52,896 nt of DNA from IMG/VR virus record IMGVR_UViG_3300028573_000022, positions 1-52,896 of that record, one strand, 5' to 3'. Both the position numbers and the translations under genes were made by a program. Each line of letters starts with the position of its first letter. Position 1 is the first letter of the stretch. This stretch comes from a virus. Below, piece after piece: positions 17,089-24,084 of the stretch. Under the pieces are notes generated by a model that saw only the letters and a program-made list of their open reading frames with translations, had not been told where the DNA came from and made no database searches.

Positions 17089-17261
17089 AGAAACCGTCTT
17101 CGTACATGGCTCTGCTGACTCCGTTGGCCTCCGGTTTCCCCTCGGGCAACCCGGTGCTGGTGGAGATCTCCGAAGAGCACGACAGCGAATGGATCGGCCG
17201 CAGGCGTGGTGAAGCGCACGATACCTCGTGGCCGAAGACGGGATGGAGGCGAGAGTCATGA
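17085..17261 (+). CDS. Small hypothetical protein
   Basis: 58 residues from GTG 17085 (4-nt overlap with DUF4406 stop). Contains LLTPLASGFPSGNPVLVEIS and a basic end WIGRRRGEAHD...RRES. Supported mainly by overlap coupling on both sides. No family recognised. Confidence 0.5.
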   Translation: MKKPSSYMALLTPLASGFPSGNPVLVEISEEHDSEWIGRRRGEAHDTSWPKTGWRRES

Positions 17262-17461
17262 GGTTCCAGGAGCTGCGGAAGATGACGAAGGACCCTGCGA
17301 TCCGCGCGCTGACATCGATCCGCGGGTCGGAGGTGGCGGAACTGCTGGAGACGCTGGATCGGTGCGCGGACCTACGGGAGAGGCTGCGACGCACGCCCGG
17401 GCTCGTAGACTCGGCGGCGGTCGCGGACGGACTGGAACAGGCGCTGGGAGGAGTGACGTGA
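17258..17461 (+). CDS. Small helical hypothetical protein
   Basis: 67 residues from ATG 17258. Nearly all helix: FQELRKMTKDPAIRALTSI, SEVAELLETLDRCADLRERL. The upstream GGAGGCGAG is a fair ribosome site. Overlaps both neighbours by 4 nt. No family recognised. Confidence 0.55.
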   Translation: MRFQELRKMTKDPAIRALTSIRGSEVAELLETLDRCADLRERLRRTPGLVDSAAVADGLEQALGGVT

Positions 17462-17826
17462 CCATTCAGGTCCACGCAGGAGATCAGTTCCACGGGTGGA
17501 CGGTGATCGGCGAGGTCGCCCGAACTTGTTCTCCGTGCGGCCAGTCGAATCGACGGATCGCGGTCCGGTGCGCCTGCGGGCAAGTAACTGAGACCGGACT
17601 CTTCCACCTTCTCTACGGCCACACTCATCGGTGTGCGCGATGCGCCTCGGACTCTCACAGACCAATTGTGATGGTCGACGGTCGTCCCCGTTTTCTTGGT
17701 GAGGTACTCCGGGAGAACGGGATCTCGCTGAACACCTACGAACAGCGGGTACTTCGTGGCTGGCCCAAGGGGCGCGCTGCGACGAAGCCCGTGCAGAAGC
17801 ACAGCAAGATGAACCGGTTCGCGTAA
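17458..17826 (+). CDS. Zinc ribbon plus HTH-like protein (homing-endonuclease-type modules)
   Basis: 122 residues from GTG 17458. CSPCGQSNRRIAVRCACG and later CARC form a treble-clef zinc site; the C-terminus DGRPRFLGEVLRENGISLNT, then VLRGWPKGRAATKP, resembles the HTH tails (RGW..EAL..P) found in phage AP2/HNH proteins. No nuclease motif is present, so it may be a DNA-binding remnant or regulator. Confidence 0.6.
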   Translation: MTIQVHAGDQFHGWTVIGEVARTCSPCGQSNRRIAVRCACGQVTETGLFHLLYGHTHRCARCASDSHRPIVMVDGRPRFLGEVLRENGISLNTYEQRVLRGWPKGRAATKPVQKHSKMNRFA

Positions 17827-17858
17827 TTCGACGCAAAACGTCAGGTCGCTGGTGTACA

Positions 17859-17870
17859 GTTAGCGCTAAC
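17859..17870. promoter_or_regulatory. Perfect 12-bp palindrome, possible operator
   Basis: GTTAGCGCTAAC lies in the 65-nt gap before the gene at 17892 and overlaps a possible -10 (TACAGT, 17855-17860). No convincing -35 is seen. Size and position fit an operator for a dimeric HTH regulator. Confidence 0.4.
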
Positions 17871-17891
17871 GATTCTCGGGAAGGGGAAGAT

Positions 17892-18131
17892 ATGAAGGAC
17901 GAACTGGCAGCGTTGGAGTTGGATGCGGAGATCAAAGTGCGGTACGCGATCAATCTCCGACTGGAGGGGATGCACCAGCACGGGTTAGTTGCGATGTATC
18001 GACAGCAGCGAAACGAATCGCTGGCCAAAGAGGCGATTTTACGAGAGGCGATAGAGAAGATCGCGAAGGATTCTCTTCCGTTTTCCAATGAAAGATCGAT
18101 CGCGCTCGCCGCCATCCGGGAGGGAACATGA
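17892..18131 (+). CDS. Small helical hypothetical protein
   Basis: 79 residues from ATG 17892 (GGGAAGGGGAAG upstream). Helical throughout (DELAALELDAEIKVRYAINL, AKEAILREAIEKIAKD). It starts a new transcription unit after the palindrome. No family recognised. Confidence 0.6.
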   Translation: MKDELAALELDAEIKVRYAINLRLEGMHQHGLVAMYRQQRNESLAKEAILREAIEKIAKDSLPFSNERSIALAAIREGT

Positions 18132-19720
18132 CCATCGAAGAGATCCGGATCGCGGTGAAGGCGGGCGTCGAGGCATGGTGCAAAAACAGCCCAGCGGCTC
18201 GGCGAGCTATCGCTACGGAATCGTTCTCCATGGATGACCTCGTCACCGACGTTGCGTATGAGGTGGAGAGGGCGACCAGGGAGGACGAAGAGGCGATGGA
18301 GGTCGCCGGCAGGGCTTACGATGCTGATCCACCACAGGGAGGGAGAAGCCTTGTTCCGCCATGGACTCATACCACACCAAATGCTCCGGATGGTGGTGCG
18401 GATCCTTTGGGTGTTCGTATCGTCCGCTGGGCCGTGGCCACGTTTGGCCCCGAGAGTATGAATGGTCCCGAGCGAACCATGCGTACCCTGGAAGAGGCAG
18501 CGGAGCTTGCGCAGTCGGAGGGCGTCACGCAGTCGATGGCCGAGTCCGTGATCTCCCGGGTCTACTCTCGACCGGCCGGGGACTCGCGCAGGGAGGCGTC
18601 TCAGCTCGCCCTGACGCTCTGGGCCTACTGTGGATTCAAGGGCTGGGATCCGATGGCCCTCGCGAATATGGAGGCAAGCCGGGTTGAGTTGTTGCCTGCG
18701 GAGCACTGGCAGCGCCGACACGCCGCGAAGGCGGCGGTCGGGATCGTCGCGTCCGCGGAGCCCAACCGTAGCGAAGAAGAACTCAGGTGGCGATCCATGG
18801 CAGGATCAAGCGAAGAGTCCATCAGGCGAGTGGAGAAGCTCTGGGATGAGGCAAGCGCGAATCACTGCGAAGCCGTCCGCCACATCGGCAAGGTGGAGAA
18901 GGAACTTGAGGCGGCGCGCGTCAGGATCGCGGAGCTGCAGCACGAGCTACAGCACCAAACAACCAAGATCGATCGGGCGCGTGTCGACTATCGAGGGTCC
19001 GAAAGATTTCACCAGGCGCACGAGCTTGGCGGCACAGCGTTGGAACGGCGGGTAGCAGACGCCGACTCCCGCATCGAAGAGTTGGAGCGGAGCGTCGCCG
19101 TGTATCGCGGCCAGTGGACCGATGCCCGGGACGAAATAGTCAGGCTCTCGCTCCTACTCAAGAAACTGGAAAACCAGATCGCCGACGTGAAGAGAATAGC
19201 GAGCCGATGGGCCAGTCATCCCCAACTCAGTACAAACGCCTACGGGTACTGGCATCTGGCGGCCCGAGAACTGCGTAGCGTGTTGGGTATTCCTCACGCA
19301 CCTTGCGTGATCCCTGGGTGCGCAGCGTGCGATCCTCGTTTAGATCCGCCCGCCGGTCTTGCTCTGTCTTACAACTCGGTCTCTGATAGACCGTATCCTG
19401 CTCAGGTTGAGATCGAGCGGCTGTGTGCCGAACGCGACGCGATCGCTGGATGCTACGATGATGCGCGAGCCGAGCTCGACGACATACATGAACGGGTGGA
19501 CGATTTTTGTGGGATCGTGCTGCCCTTAAGCGCTGGGCTGTCGACGCCGAAGAAGAGCGAACCCGTTCGCCCGCCGCCGGTCAACGACCCGAAGCCCTGC
19601 AAGTGCGGTCATCTGTGGTATATGCACGAGCTGCAATTTCAGCATCCATATCAGGCAGGGAAATGTAACGGCGTAGGATGCGGTTGCGAATCCTACGAGC
19701 CGGCATCGGAGGGCGCATGA
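18128..19720 (+). CDS. Mosaic protein: MazG-like NTPase domain, coiled coil, zinc motif
   Basis: 530 residues from ATG 18128. Residues ~95-210 contain FGPESMNGPERTMRTLEEAA with EExxE near 122-126 and RVELLPAEHWQRRHAAKAAV, matching phage MazG-like nucleotide pyrophosphohydrolases. Residues ~225-370 are a long coiled coil. Near 430-455 CAERDAIAGCYDDARAEL repeats the phrase seen in the protein at 5813-6838. The end (from ~491) has CKCGHLWYMHE, CNGVGCGCESY, a phage zinc motif. At least three modules normally found apart are fused here. The overall role is unknown; the MazG part may cleave dNTPs. Confidence 0.7.
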   Translation: MTIEEIRIAVKAGVEAWCKNSPAARRAIATESFSMDDLVTDVAYEVERATREDEEAMEVAGRAYDADPPQGGRSLVPPWTHTTPNAPDGGADPLGVRIVRWAVATFGPESMNGPERTMRTLEEAAELAQSEGVTQSMAESVISRVYSRPAGDSRREASQLALTLWAYCGFKGWDPMALANMEASRVELLPAEHWQRRHAAKAAVGIVASAEPNRSEEELRWRSMAGSSEESIRRVEKLWDEASANHCEAVRHIGKVEKELEAARVRIAELQHELQHQTTKIDRARVDYRGSERFHQAHELGGTALERRVADADSRIEELERSVAVYRGQWTDARDEIVRLSLLLKKLENQIADVKRIASRWASHPQLSTNAYGYWHLAARELRSVLGIPHAPCVIPGCAACDPRLDPPAGLALSYNSVSDRPYPAQVEIERLCAERDAIAGCYDDARAELDDIHERVDDFCGIVLPLSAGLSTPKKSEPVRPPPVNDPKPCKCGHLWYMHELQFQHPYQAGKCNGVGCGCESYEPASEGA

Positions 19721-20169
19721 CCCGATCCACCTGGGACGAATACTTCATGAGCATCGCCCGGGTCGTGGCAACGCGCGCGACCTGTGATCGCAAACACGTA
19801 GGTGCGGCGCTGGTCCGCGACCGGACCATTCTCTCCACCGGGTACAACGGGTCGATCCGGGGGCTGCCTCACTGTAGCGAGGTCGGCCACATGATGGAGG
19901 ACGGACACTGCGTGGCTACCGTTCACGCCGAGGCGAACGCGATCATCCAGGCGGCCAAGAACGGGGTGGCCATCGACGGCTCCACCATCTACACCACCGC
20001 CTTGCCTTGCTGGCCCTGCTTCAAGCTCATCGCCAACGCGGGGTGCAAGCGGATCGTCTTCGGTGAGTTCTACCGCGACAACCGGATCTTTGAGATCGCG
20101 AAACAGCTCGGCATCGAAATAGTTGACCTTGGGACGCCGGCCGAAGAGCCCGCGTTGCCCAAGACGTAG
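19717..20169 (+). CDS. Deoxycytidylate (dCMP) deaminase
   Basis: 150 residues from ATG 19717 (GGAGGG upstream). The CDA-fold zinc site is complete: HAE at 70-72 (TVHAEANAIIQAAKNG) and PCWPC with Cys 98 and 101. RATCDRKHVGAALVRDRTIL and STGYNGSIRG are typical of the dCMP/ComE-type family. It would convert dCMP to dUMP, feeding thymidylate synthesis. Confidence 0.92.
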   Translation: MTRSTWDEYFMSIARVVATRATCDRKHVGAALVRDRTILSTGYNGSIRGLPHCSEVGHMMEDGHCVATVHAEANAIIQAAKNGVAIDGSTIYTTALPCWPCFKLIANAGCKRIVFGEFYRDNRIFEIAKQLGIEIVDLGTPAEEPALPKT

Positions 20170-20172
20170 ACC

Positions 20173-20286
20173 ATGTGCGGTGCCGTAGCGCATCAATCTG
20201 GTGGTCCGTGCGACAGACCATTGGATCATGAAGGCGCGCACACCTCTGGCAGTTGGATTTGGAAGCTACTCCAGGAGCCCAAATGA
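20173..20286 (+). CDS. Small Cys/His protein
   Basis: 37 residues from ATG 20173, 4 nt after the deaminase stop; its stop overlaps the next ATG by 4 nt. MCGAVAHQSGGPCDRPLDHE followed by GAHTSGSWIW follows a C..C..H..H pattern I recognise from short phage proteins or protein ends, possibly zinc-binding. Too short for firm assignment. Confidence 0.5.
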   Translation: MCGAVAHQSGGPCDRPLDHEGAHTSGSWIWKLLQEPK

Positions 20287-20483
20287 CCCGCGCGAAACTC
20301 ACGACGAATCTAGCCCAGGTCCGGGTGAAGAAAGGTCTGACTCAGGCAGAACTCGCCGCGCAGTCGGGGGTCAGCTACGGCACGGTCTCGACCGCGGAGA
20401 AGACCGGGTATCTCTCGGACCGCAGCGCAGACCTTTTGGCGAAGGCGCTCGGGACCACCGCGAAGAAGATCAGGGAGGGCTGA
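20283..20483 (+). CDS. XRE-family helix-turn-helix protein
   Basis: 66 residues. NLAQVRVKKGLTQAELAAQS, then GVSYGTVSTAEKTG and AKALGTTAKKIREG: a minimal Cro/C1 HTH. ATG 20283 has CCAGGAG upstream and overlaps the preceding stop; an in-frame ATG at 20253 would extend the protein by 10 residues but has no better ribosome site. Confidence 0.8.
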   Translation: MTRAKLTTNLAQVRVKKGLTQAELAAQSGVSYGTVSTAEKTGYLSDRSADLLAKALGTTAKKIREG

Positions 20484-20485
20484 CC

Positions 20486-20800
20486 ATGCCGATCGACCCG
20501 AAGAAGATCGAGGAATACCGAACCATCGAGTCGGACACGGAGGGCGACACGTCCCTCAGGTTGCACCTGTACCAGCAGGCCGTCCCCGCGCTGCTAGCCG
20601 AGCGGGAGGAGCTGATCGCGCTGCTGCGGGAGGTGGAGTGGGCCGACAACAGCGATGGCATCCGAATGTGCGTGGTTTGTGCCGGCATAAATCCGGAAGA
20701 TTACGAAAAGGCGCGCAGACTTTGGTGTTATTACTTGCCTGGAAGACGAGGCCACACCGCTAACTGCGAACTCGGCGCGTTTCTCAAGGGGACAACATGA
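20486..20800 (+). CDS. Hypothetical protein with CxxC
   Basis: 104 residues from ATG 20486 (GGGAGGG upstream). DPKKIEEYRTIESDTEGD, then a helix LYQQAVPALLAEREELIALL, then CVVCAGINPEDYEK and a final HTANCELGAFLKG: four Cys/His residues that could bind zinc. Phage proteins with this plan are common; function unknown. Confidence 0.6.
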   Translation: MPIDPKKIEEYRTIESDTEGDTSLRLHLYQQAVPALLAEREELIALLREVEWADNSDGIRMCVVCAGINPEDYEKARRLWCYYLPGRRGHTANCELGAFLKGTT

Positions 20801-21129
20801 CCTTGCGCGACATGACCCGTGAGCGCCTGACTGGCGCGGCTCTCGAATTGGCGGACCTGATGTAGGAACTGTCCGAGGAGTGTTACTGCGCCGGGTGGCT
20901 CCACGGCTGCGAGTTCGAGCTCTGGTCAATGGTGCAGCACGGACCACGATCTTGGGGACTGGGCGAAATCACCGCGGCGCACATTGATCGACTCCGCGTT
21001 CTGTCGATCCAATGCGGCGGTTGGGTGGTGCACTGGGAAAATGACGCAGGAAGGAAGTTCGTACCGATGGCCAAGTGGCTAGGGATGTACGCGCGGGAGC
21101 GAGCGCTTTGGACGAAAGGGAAGCCGTGA
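20797..21129 (+). pseudogene. Hypothetical phage protein with in-frame amber codon
   Basis: ATG 20797 overlaps the preceding stop and opens MTLRDMTRERLTGAALELAD; after 22 codons TAG (20863-20865) interrupts, and the same frame then stays open to 21129. The part after TAG reads ELSEECYCAGWLHGCEFELW and continues through GGWVVHWENDAGRKFVPM to ARERALWTKGKP. YCAGWL..EFELW is a phrase I know from intact phage proteins, so the two parts belong together. A shorter product could start at ATG 20929. Either a nonsense mutation, a sequence error or amber suppression explains this. Confidence 0.6.
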
Positions 21130-21326
21130 CCCGGACCCGACTCAACAGCATCCCGACGCCCGTCGAGAAACTCGTGTCTCGCTGGCGCCCCGGGATTGGA
21201 TTCGAGGATCAGGTGGACAGGGATCTAGTCGAGGACACGACAGGCGGTGGCCTGGAGTGCTTCCGCAAGCTGGGCCCGTTTCCGTCTACGGTGCTGGCGT
21301 GCGCGGAGGCGCCGGAGCGCGGATGA
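21126..21326 (+). CDS. Small hypothetical protein
   Basis: 66 residues from GTG 21126 (4-nt overlap). TRTRLNSIPTPVEKLVSRWR followed by GIGFEDQVDRDLVEDTTGGG; no motif recognised. Support comes from the overlap and an in-register spacing to the next gene. Confidence 0.45.
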   Translation: MTRTRLNSIPTPVEKLVSRWRPGIGFEDQVDRDLVEDTTGGGLECFRKLGPFPSTVLACAEAPERG

Positions 21327-21354
21327 AGTGAAGTTCAATCCGAAGGAGGATGGC

Positions 21355-22131
21355 ATGTACGAAGAAGTGAAGCTTTGCACGGACCCGCATTCGGAGAATT
21401 ACGGATTTGCGATCGCGCCGGAGGAGCCCACCGGTCTGATGGGACGGAAGCTGTGCCCCGTCAACAACAGGAGTTTTGATCCCGGGGCCGAAACCGTTGT
21501 TTATAGGGAGTTCAGCAACGAAACGAATCGCGTTCTTGCGCCTGAAATCTGCTGGGAGGTTAGGCAGAAGGTAGTGTCGATTCCGGTCGGCTTCCGATCT
21601 GGGGACGCCAAGGCACAGGCTGCGGCGTATCGATCCATCGAGGAGCGGATCGATCAGATCATAGCGTTCGGCGATCAAGACAATTTTCTGCTCGGGATGC
21701 TGAATCAGCCCCGGGCTATTTCGTGCATAGCCCCGGACGGGAAACCTTTCTCCTCGAAGTGGGCAGAGAAGAGCGACTCGGAGATTCTGAACGACCTAAA
21801 CTTGATGGCCAAGAAGGTCACGCGAGCCAACACTTTGCTCCTCCCTGTGGAGCAGCGTAAAAAGATCGTCGGCTCGATAGAACAACGCTTCCTGGATCAG
21901 AATCCGAGCATCATCGCGATAGAGGCTTGGTACAGGTGCAAGGGTGCCGGGCCGAACGGCACCGATCGGGCCATGCTGTACTACTGTCACCCCAAGATGA
22001 TCGAAATGATCATCCCGCTCGAGGCCGAGACTCTTCCGGCGCAGCCGGGAGGACTGACTCCGGTGCACGCCCGCGTGTCAGGGGTCGCGCTGCATGAAAC
22101 CGGTTCCGTCTGCTACATGGACGGGATCTGA
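21355..22131 (+). CDS. Divergent paralogue of the major capsid protein (DUF2184-like)
   Basis: 258 residues from ATG 21355 (GAAGGAGG upstream). The last 190 residues align with the capsid protein at 25069-26010: SIEERIDQIIAFGDQDNFLL corresponds to AIEEKIDAIIATGDSDTGLL, EILNDLNLMA to EILADLNALA, and AWYRCKGAGPNGTDRAMLYY to SWYKCKGAGASGTDRAVAYR; both then read IPLEAE. The N-terminal ~70 residues are different and shorter, and no matching N-arm is seen. Likely a second capsid-fold protein; a pentamer/vertex role by analogy to T4 gp24 is inference, and a decaying duplicate is the alternative. Confidence 0.8.
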   Translation: MYEEVKLCTDPHSENYGFAIAPEEPTGLMGRKLCPVNNRSFDPGAETVVYREFSNETNRVLAPEICWEVRQKVVSIPVGFRSGDAKAQAAAYRSIEERIDQIIAFGDQDNFLLGMLNQPRAISCIAPDGKPFSSKWAEKSDSEILNDLNLMAKKVTRANTLLLPVEQRKKIVGSIEQRFLDQNPSIIAIEAWYRCKGAGPNGTDRAMLYYCHPKMIEMIIPLEAETLPAQPGGLTPVHARVSGVALHETGSVCYMDGI

Positions 22132-22158
22132 TACCGTAGTTCACAGGAAAGGACGAAC

Positions 22159-22365
22159 ATGAGCGGACCTCGTTTTTGTTGCTTCATCCCGGAAGATCAA
22201 CAGAAAGCTGCGTCCCAGGGAGAGAACGTTCCGGGCTGCCAGAAGCCTGCGCAATGGGAACTGGGAACGGTCGGCGGGTCAGCATACGAGACCCTGGACG
22301 CATGCTCAGAGCACGTGGGGAACCTGCTGAACGGAGAGCACACCAACCACGTCAGCAAGATTTGA
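22159..22365 (+). CDS. Small Cys-rich hypothetical protein
   Basis: 68 residues from ATG 22159 (AGGAAAGGA upstream). FCCFIPEDQQ, GCQKPAQWEL and TLDACSEHVG form a C..C..C..H pattern suited to zinc. Located after the capsid paralogue; its stop begins the second copy of a TGATACCGTAG motif. Confidence 0.55.
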   Translation: MSGPRFCCFIPEDQQKAASQGENVPGCQKPAQWELGTVGGSAYETLDACSEHVGNLLNGEHTNHVSKI

Positions 22366-22427
22366 TACCGTAGCTCAACACACCGGCTACGCCCCCGGCT
22401 AAGCCGCGCGCCTCAGGCCGGTATCGT

Positions 22428-22466
22428 GAGCGCCACTCCTCCCGGGGGTGGCGCTCTTCGTATTTC
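22428..22466 (+). terminator. Rho-independent terminator
   Basis: GAGCGCCAC (22428-22436) pairs perfectly with GTGGCGCTC (22448-22456) over an 11-nt loop, followed by TTCGTATTT. It separates the second accessory block from the head operon. Confidence 0.75.
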
Positions 22467-22501
22467 GGGGCCTCGTGATATGTGCGATCTGAGAGGATCG
22501 C

Positions 22502-24064
22502 ATGCCCGACTCCAAGGTCGACATAGCCCAGCGAGAGGACGTGAGCCCGAAGGAGGGGACGCGCGATTACGGCGACGTTCAATTCGCGGACCCGATCAAC
22601 CACAGGTACCCGATCGACTGCGAGGAGCACATCCGCGCCGCCTGGTCGTATCTCCACCAAGGGAAGAACGCCGACAAGTACCCGGCCGAGGACGTGGCGC
22701 GGATGAAGTCGCGCATCGTCGCGGCCTGGAAGAAGCTGGTAGACCCCAAGGGCCCGCCCTCCGCGCGCGTGGATGGCGTGATGCGCTTCGACGCGGGCGC
22801 GCTGGGCAAGGCTGAGACGACACCGGAAGGATGGCTCAAAGTCCACGCGCGCATCGCCCGCGCAGGGATTTACGAGTACCGGAATCCGGACGGTACGGTG
22901 CGGCGTGAACTGCGGGCTCCCGAGGAAGTCTTCAAGGCCGACTCTTTGGACACCTTCGTGATGCGCCCGGTCACCGACGACCATCCCTGGGCCGAATCGC
23001 CGCCGCTCCTGACCCCCGCGAACGCTCGCACCTATCAACGGGGCTCCACCGGTGAATCGGTAATCCGGAGCGGCGACTACGTCGAGACGACCCTCATGAT
23101 CACAGACGGGAGTCTCATCGAGAAGATCAAGGGCGGGACACAAGAGGTGTCCGCCGGCTACCTCGCCGACACCGTGTGGGAACCCGGTGAATGGCACGGC
23201 CAGCCCTACGATTGCTATCAGGAGAACATCCGGGGGAACCACGTTGCCATCCTGCTGAAAGGTCGCGCAGGGGATGATGTGAGGCTCCGATTGGACAGCG
23301 GCGCGGCGGTCGCGATACGTCGGATCTGTGATGGTAACGAATCCATTTCCGAACCCCAGGAGCAAGCAATGTCGGGTGAGATGACGAAGACCAACATCGC
23401 CGGCATCGACTTCGATGTCCCGGCCCAGGTGGCGCAGGCGCTCGACAAGCACAACGCCGAGCACAAGGCAGAGCTCAAGTCGCACAAGGAGAAGGCCGAC
23501 AAGGCTGGCAAGTGCGACAAGTGCGACTCCGCGATGAGCTGCCCTAAGTGCGACGCGCCCCCCGCCGCCGAGAAGGACAGCACGAAGACCGACGCCGACT
23601 CGAAGGCGCTCGCTGACGCGCTGCAGAAGGAGAAGGCCCGAGCGGACGTAGCCGAAGCGAAGCTCGCGGCCTCCGAGAAGGCCCGCGTCGACGCCGCCGA
23701 CCCCAAGATCATCAACGCCCGCGTCTCTGCCCGCGTCGCCCTCGAGACCCAGGCCCGCGAGATCCTCGGCGCCGAAGCGAAGCTCGACACCATGGACGAC
23801 CTCGAGGTCAAGAAGACGGTGCTCGGCAAGATCGCGGAGCAGGTGAAACTCGACGGCAAGGACCCGGTCTACGTCGATGCCGCCTACGACAGCGCGATGG
23901 CTCTCGTTGGCCGGAAGACGCTCGGTGAGCTCCGCGTCGCCACCGGCGCCAAGTTCGACGGCAAGGAGTCGGACCCCAAGGTCGACGCTTCGTTCGTCTG
24001 GGAAAAGAACCGGGTCGAACAGGCGAACGCCTGGAAGCGCAATACCACCAAGGAAAACGCCTAA
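22502..24064 (+). CDS. Prohead protease (DUF2213) fused to scaffold, DUF6582-like N-terminus
   Basis: 520 residues from ATG 22502. Residues ~23-85 (GDVQFADPINHRYPIDCEEH, MKSRIVAAWKKL) look like DUF6582. Residues ~95-275 match DUF2213, a prohead-maturation-protease-like family: EGWLKVHARIARAGIYEYRN, FVMRPVTDDHPW, GGTQEVSAGYLAD and NHVAILLKGRAG. The remainder (from ~290) is a charged coiled coil with a CDKCDSAMSCPKC insert, suited to scaffolding. The ribosome site GAGAGG lies in a small hairpin (GCGATC/GATCGC) just before the ATG. The catalytic residues were not confirmed by alignment. Confidence 0.85.
   Translation: MPDSKVDIAQREDVSPKEGTRDYGDVQFADPINHRYPIDCEEHIRAAWSYLHQGKNADKYPAEDVARMKSRIVAAWKKLVDPKGPPSARVDGVMRFDAGALGKAETTPEGWLKVHARIARAGIYEYRNPDGTVRRELRAPEEVFKADSLDTFVMRPVTDDHPWAESPPLLTPANARTYQRGSTGESVIRSGDYVETTLMITDGSLIEKIKGGTQEVSAGYLADTVWEPGEWHGQPYDCYQENIRGNHVAILLKGRAGDDVRLRLDSGAAVAIRRICDGNESISEPQEQAMSGEMTKTNIAGIDFDVPAQVAQALDKHNAEHKAELKSHKEKADKAGKCDKCDSAMSCPKCDAPPAAEKDSTKTDADSKALADALQKEKARADVAEAKLAASEKARVDAADPKIINARVSARVALETQAREILGAEAKLDTMDDLEVKKTVLGKIAEQVKLDGKDPVYVDAAYDSAMALVGRKTLGELRVATGAKFDGKESDPKVDASFVWEKNRVEQANAWKRNTTKENA
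23369..24064 (+). CDS. Nested scaffold protein (internal start)
   Basis: An in-frame ATG at 23369 with CCAGGAG 8 nt upstream opens MSGEMTKTNIAGIDFDV exactly where the protease part ends and the coiled-coil part begins. It would yield a separate 231-residue scaffold, as in lambda C/Nu3. Inferred from ribosome site and domain boundary. Confidence 0.55.
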   Translation: MSGEMTKTNIAGIDFDVPAQVAQALDKHNAEHKAELKSHKEKADKAGKCDKCDSAMSCPKCDAPPAAEKDSTKTDADSKALADALQKEKARADVAEAKLAASEKARVDAADPKIINARVSARVALETQAREILGAEAKLDTMDDLEVKKTVLGKIAEQVKLDGKDPVYVDAAYDSAMALVGRKTLGELRVATGAKFDGKESDPKVDASFVWEKNRVEQANAWKRNTTKENA

Positions 24065-24084
24065 CCGGCGTTGGGAGAATCGCA

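Noticed and set aside
16294-18721. Long overlapping minus-strand ORFs (16294-17802, 17372-18721)
   Set aside because: They cross the tmRNA 3' end, the DUF4406 gene and the start of the MazG-like gene on the other strand; no motif recognised.
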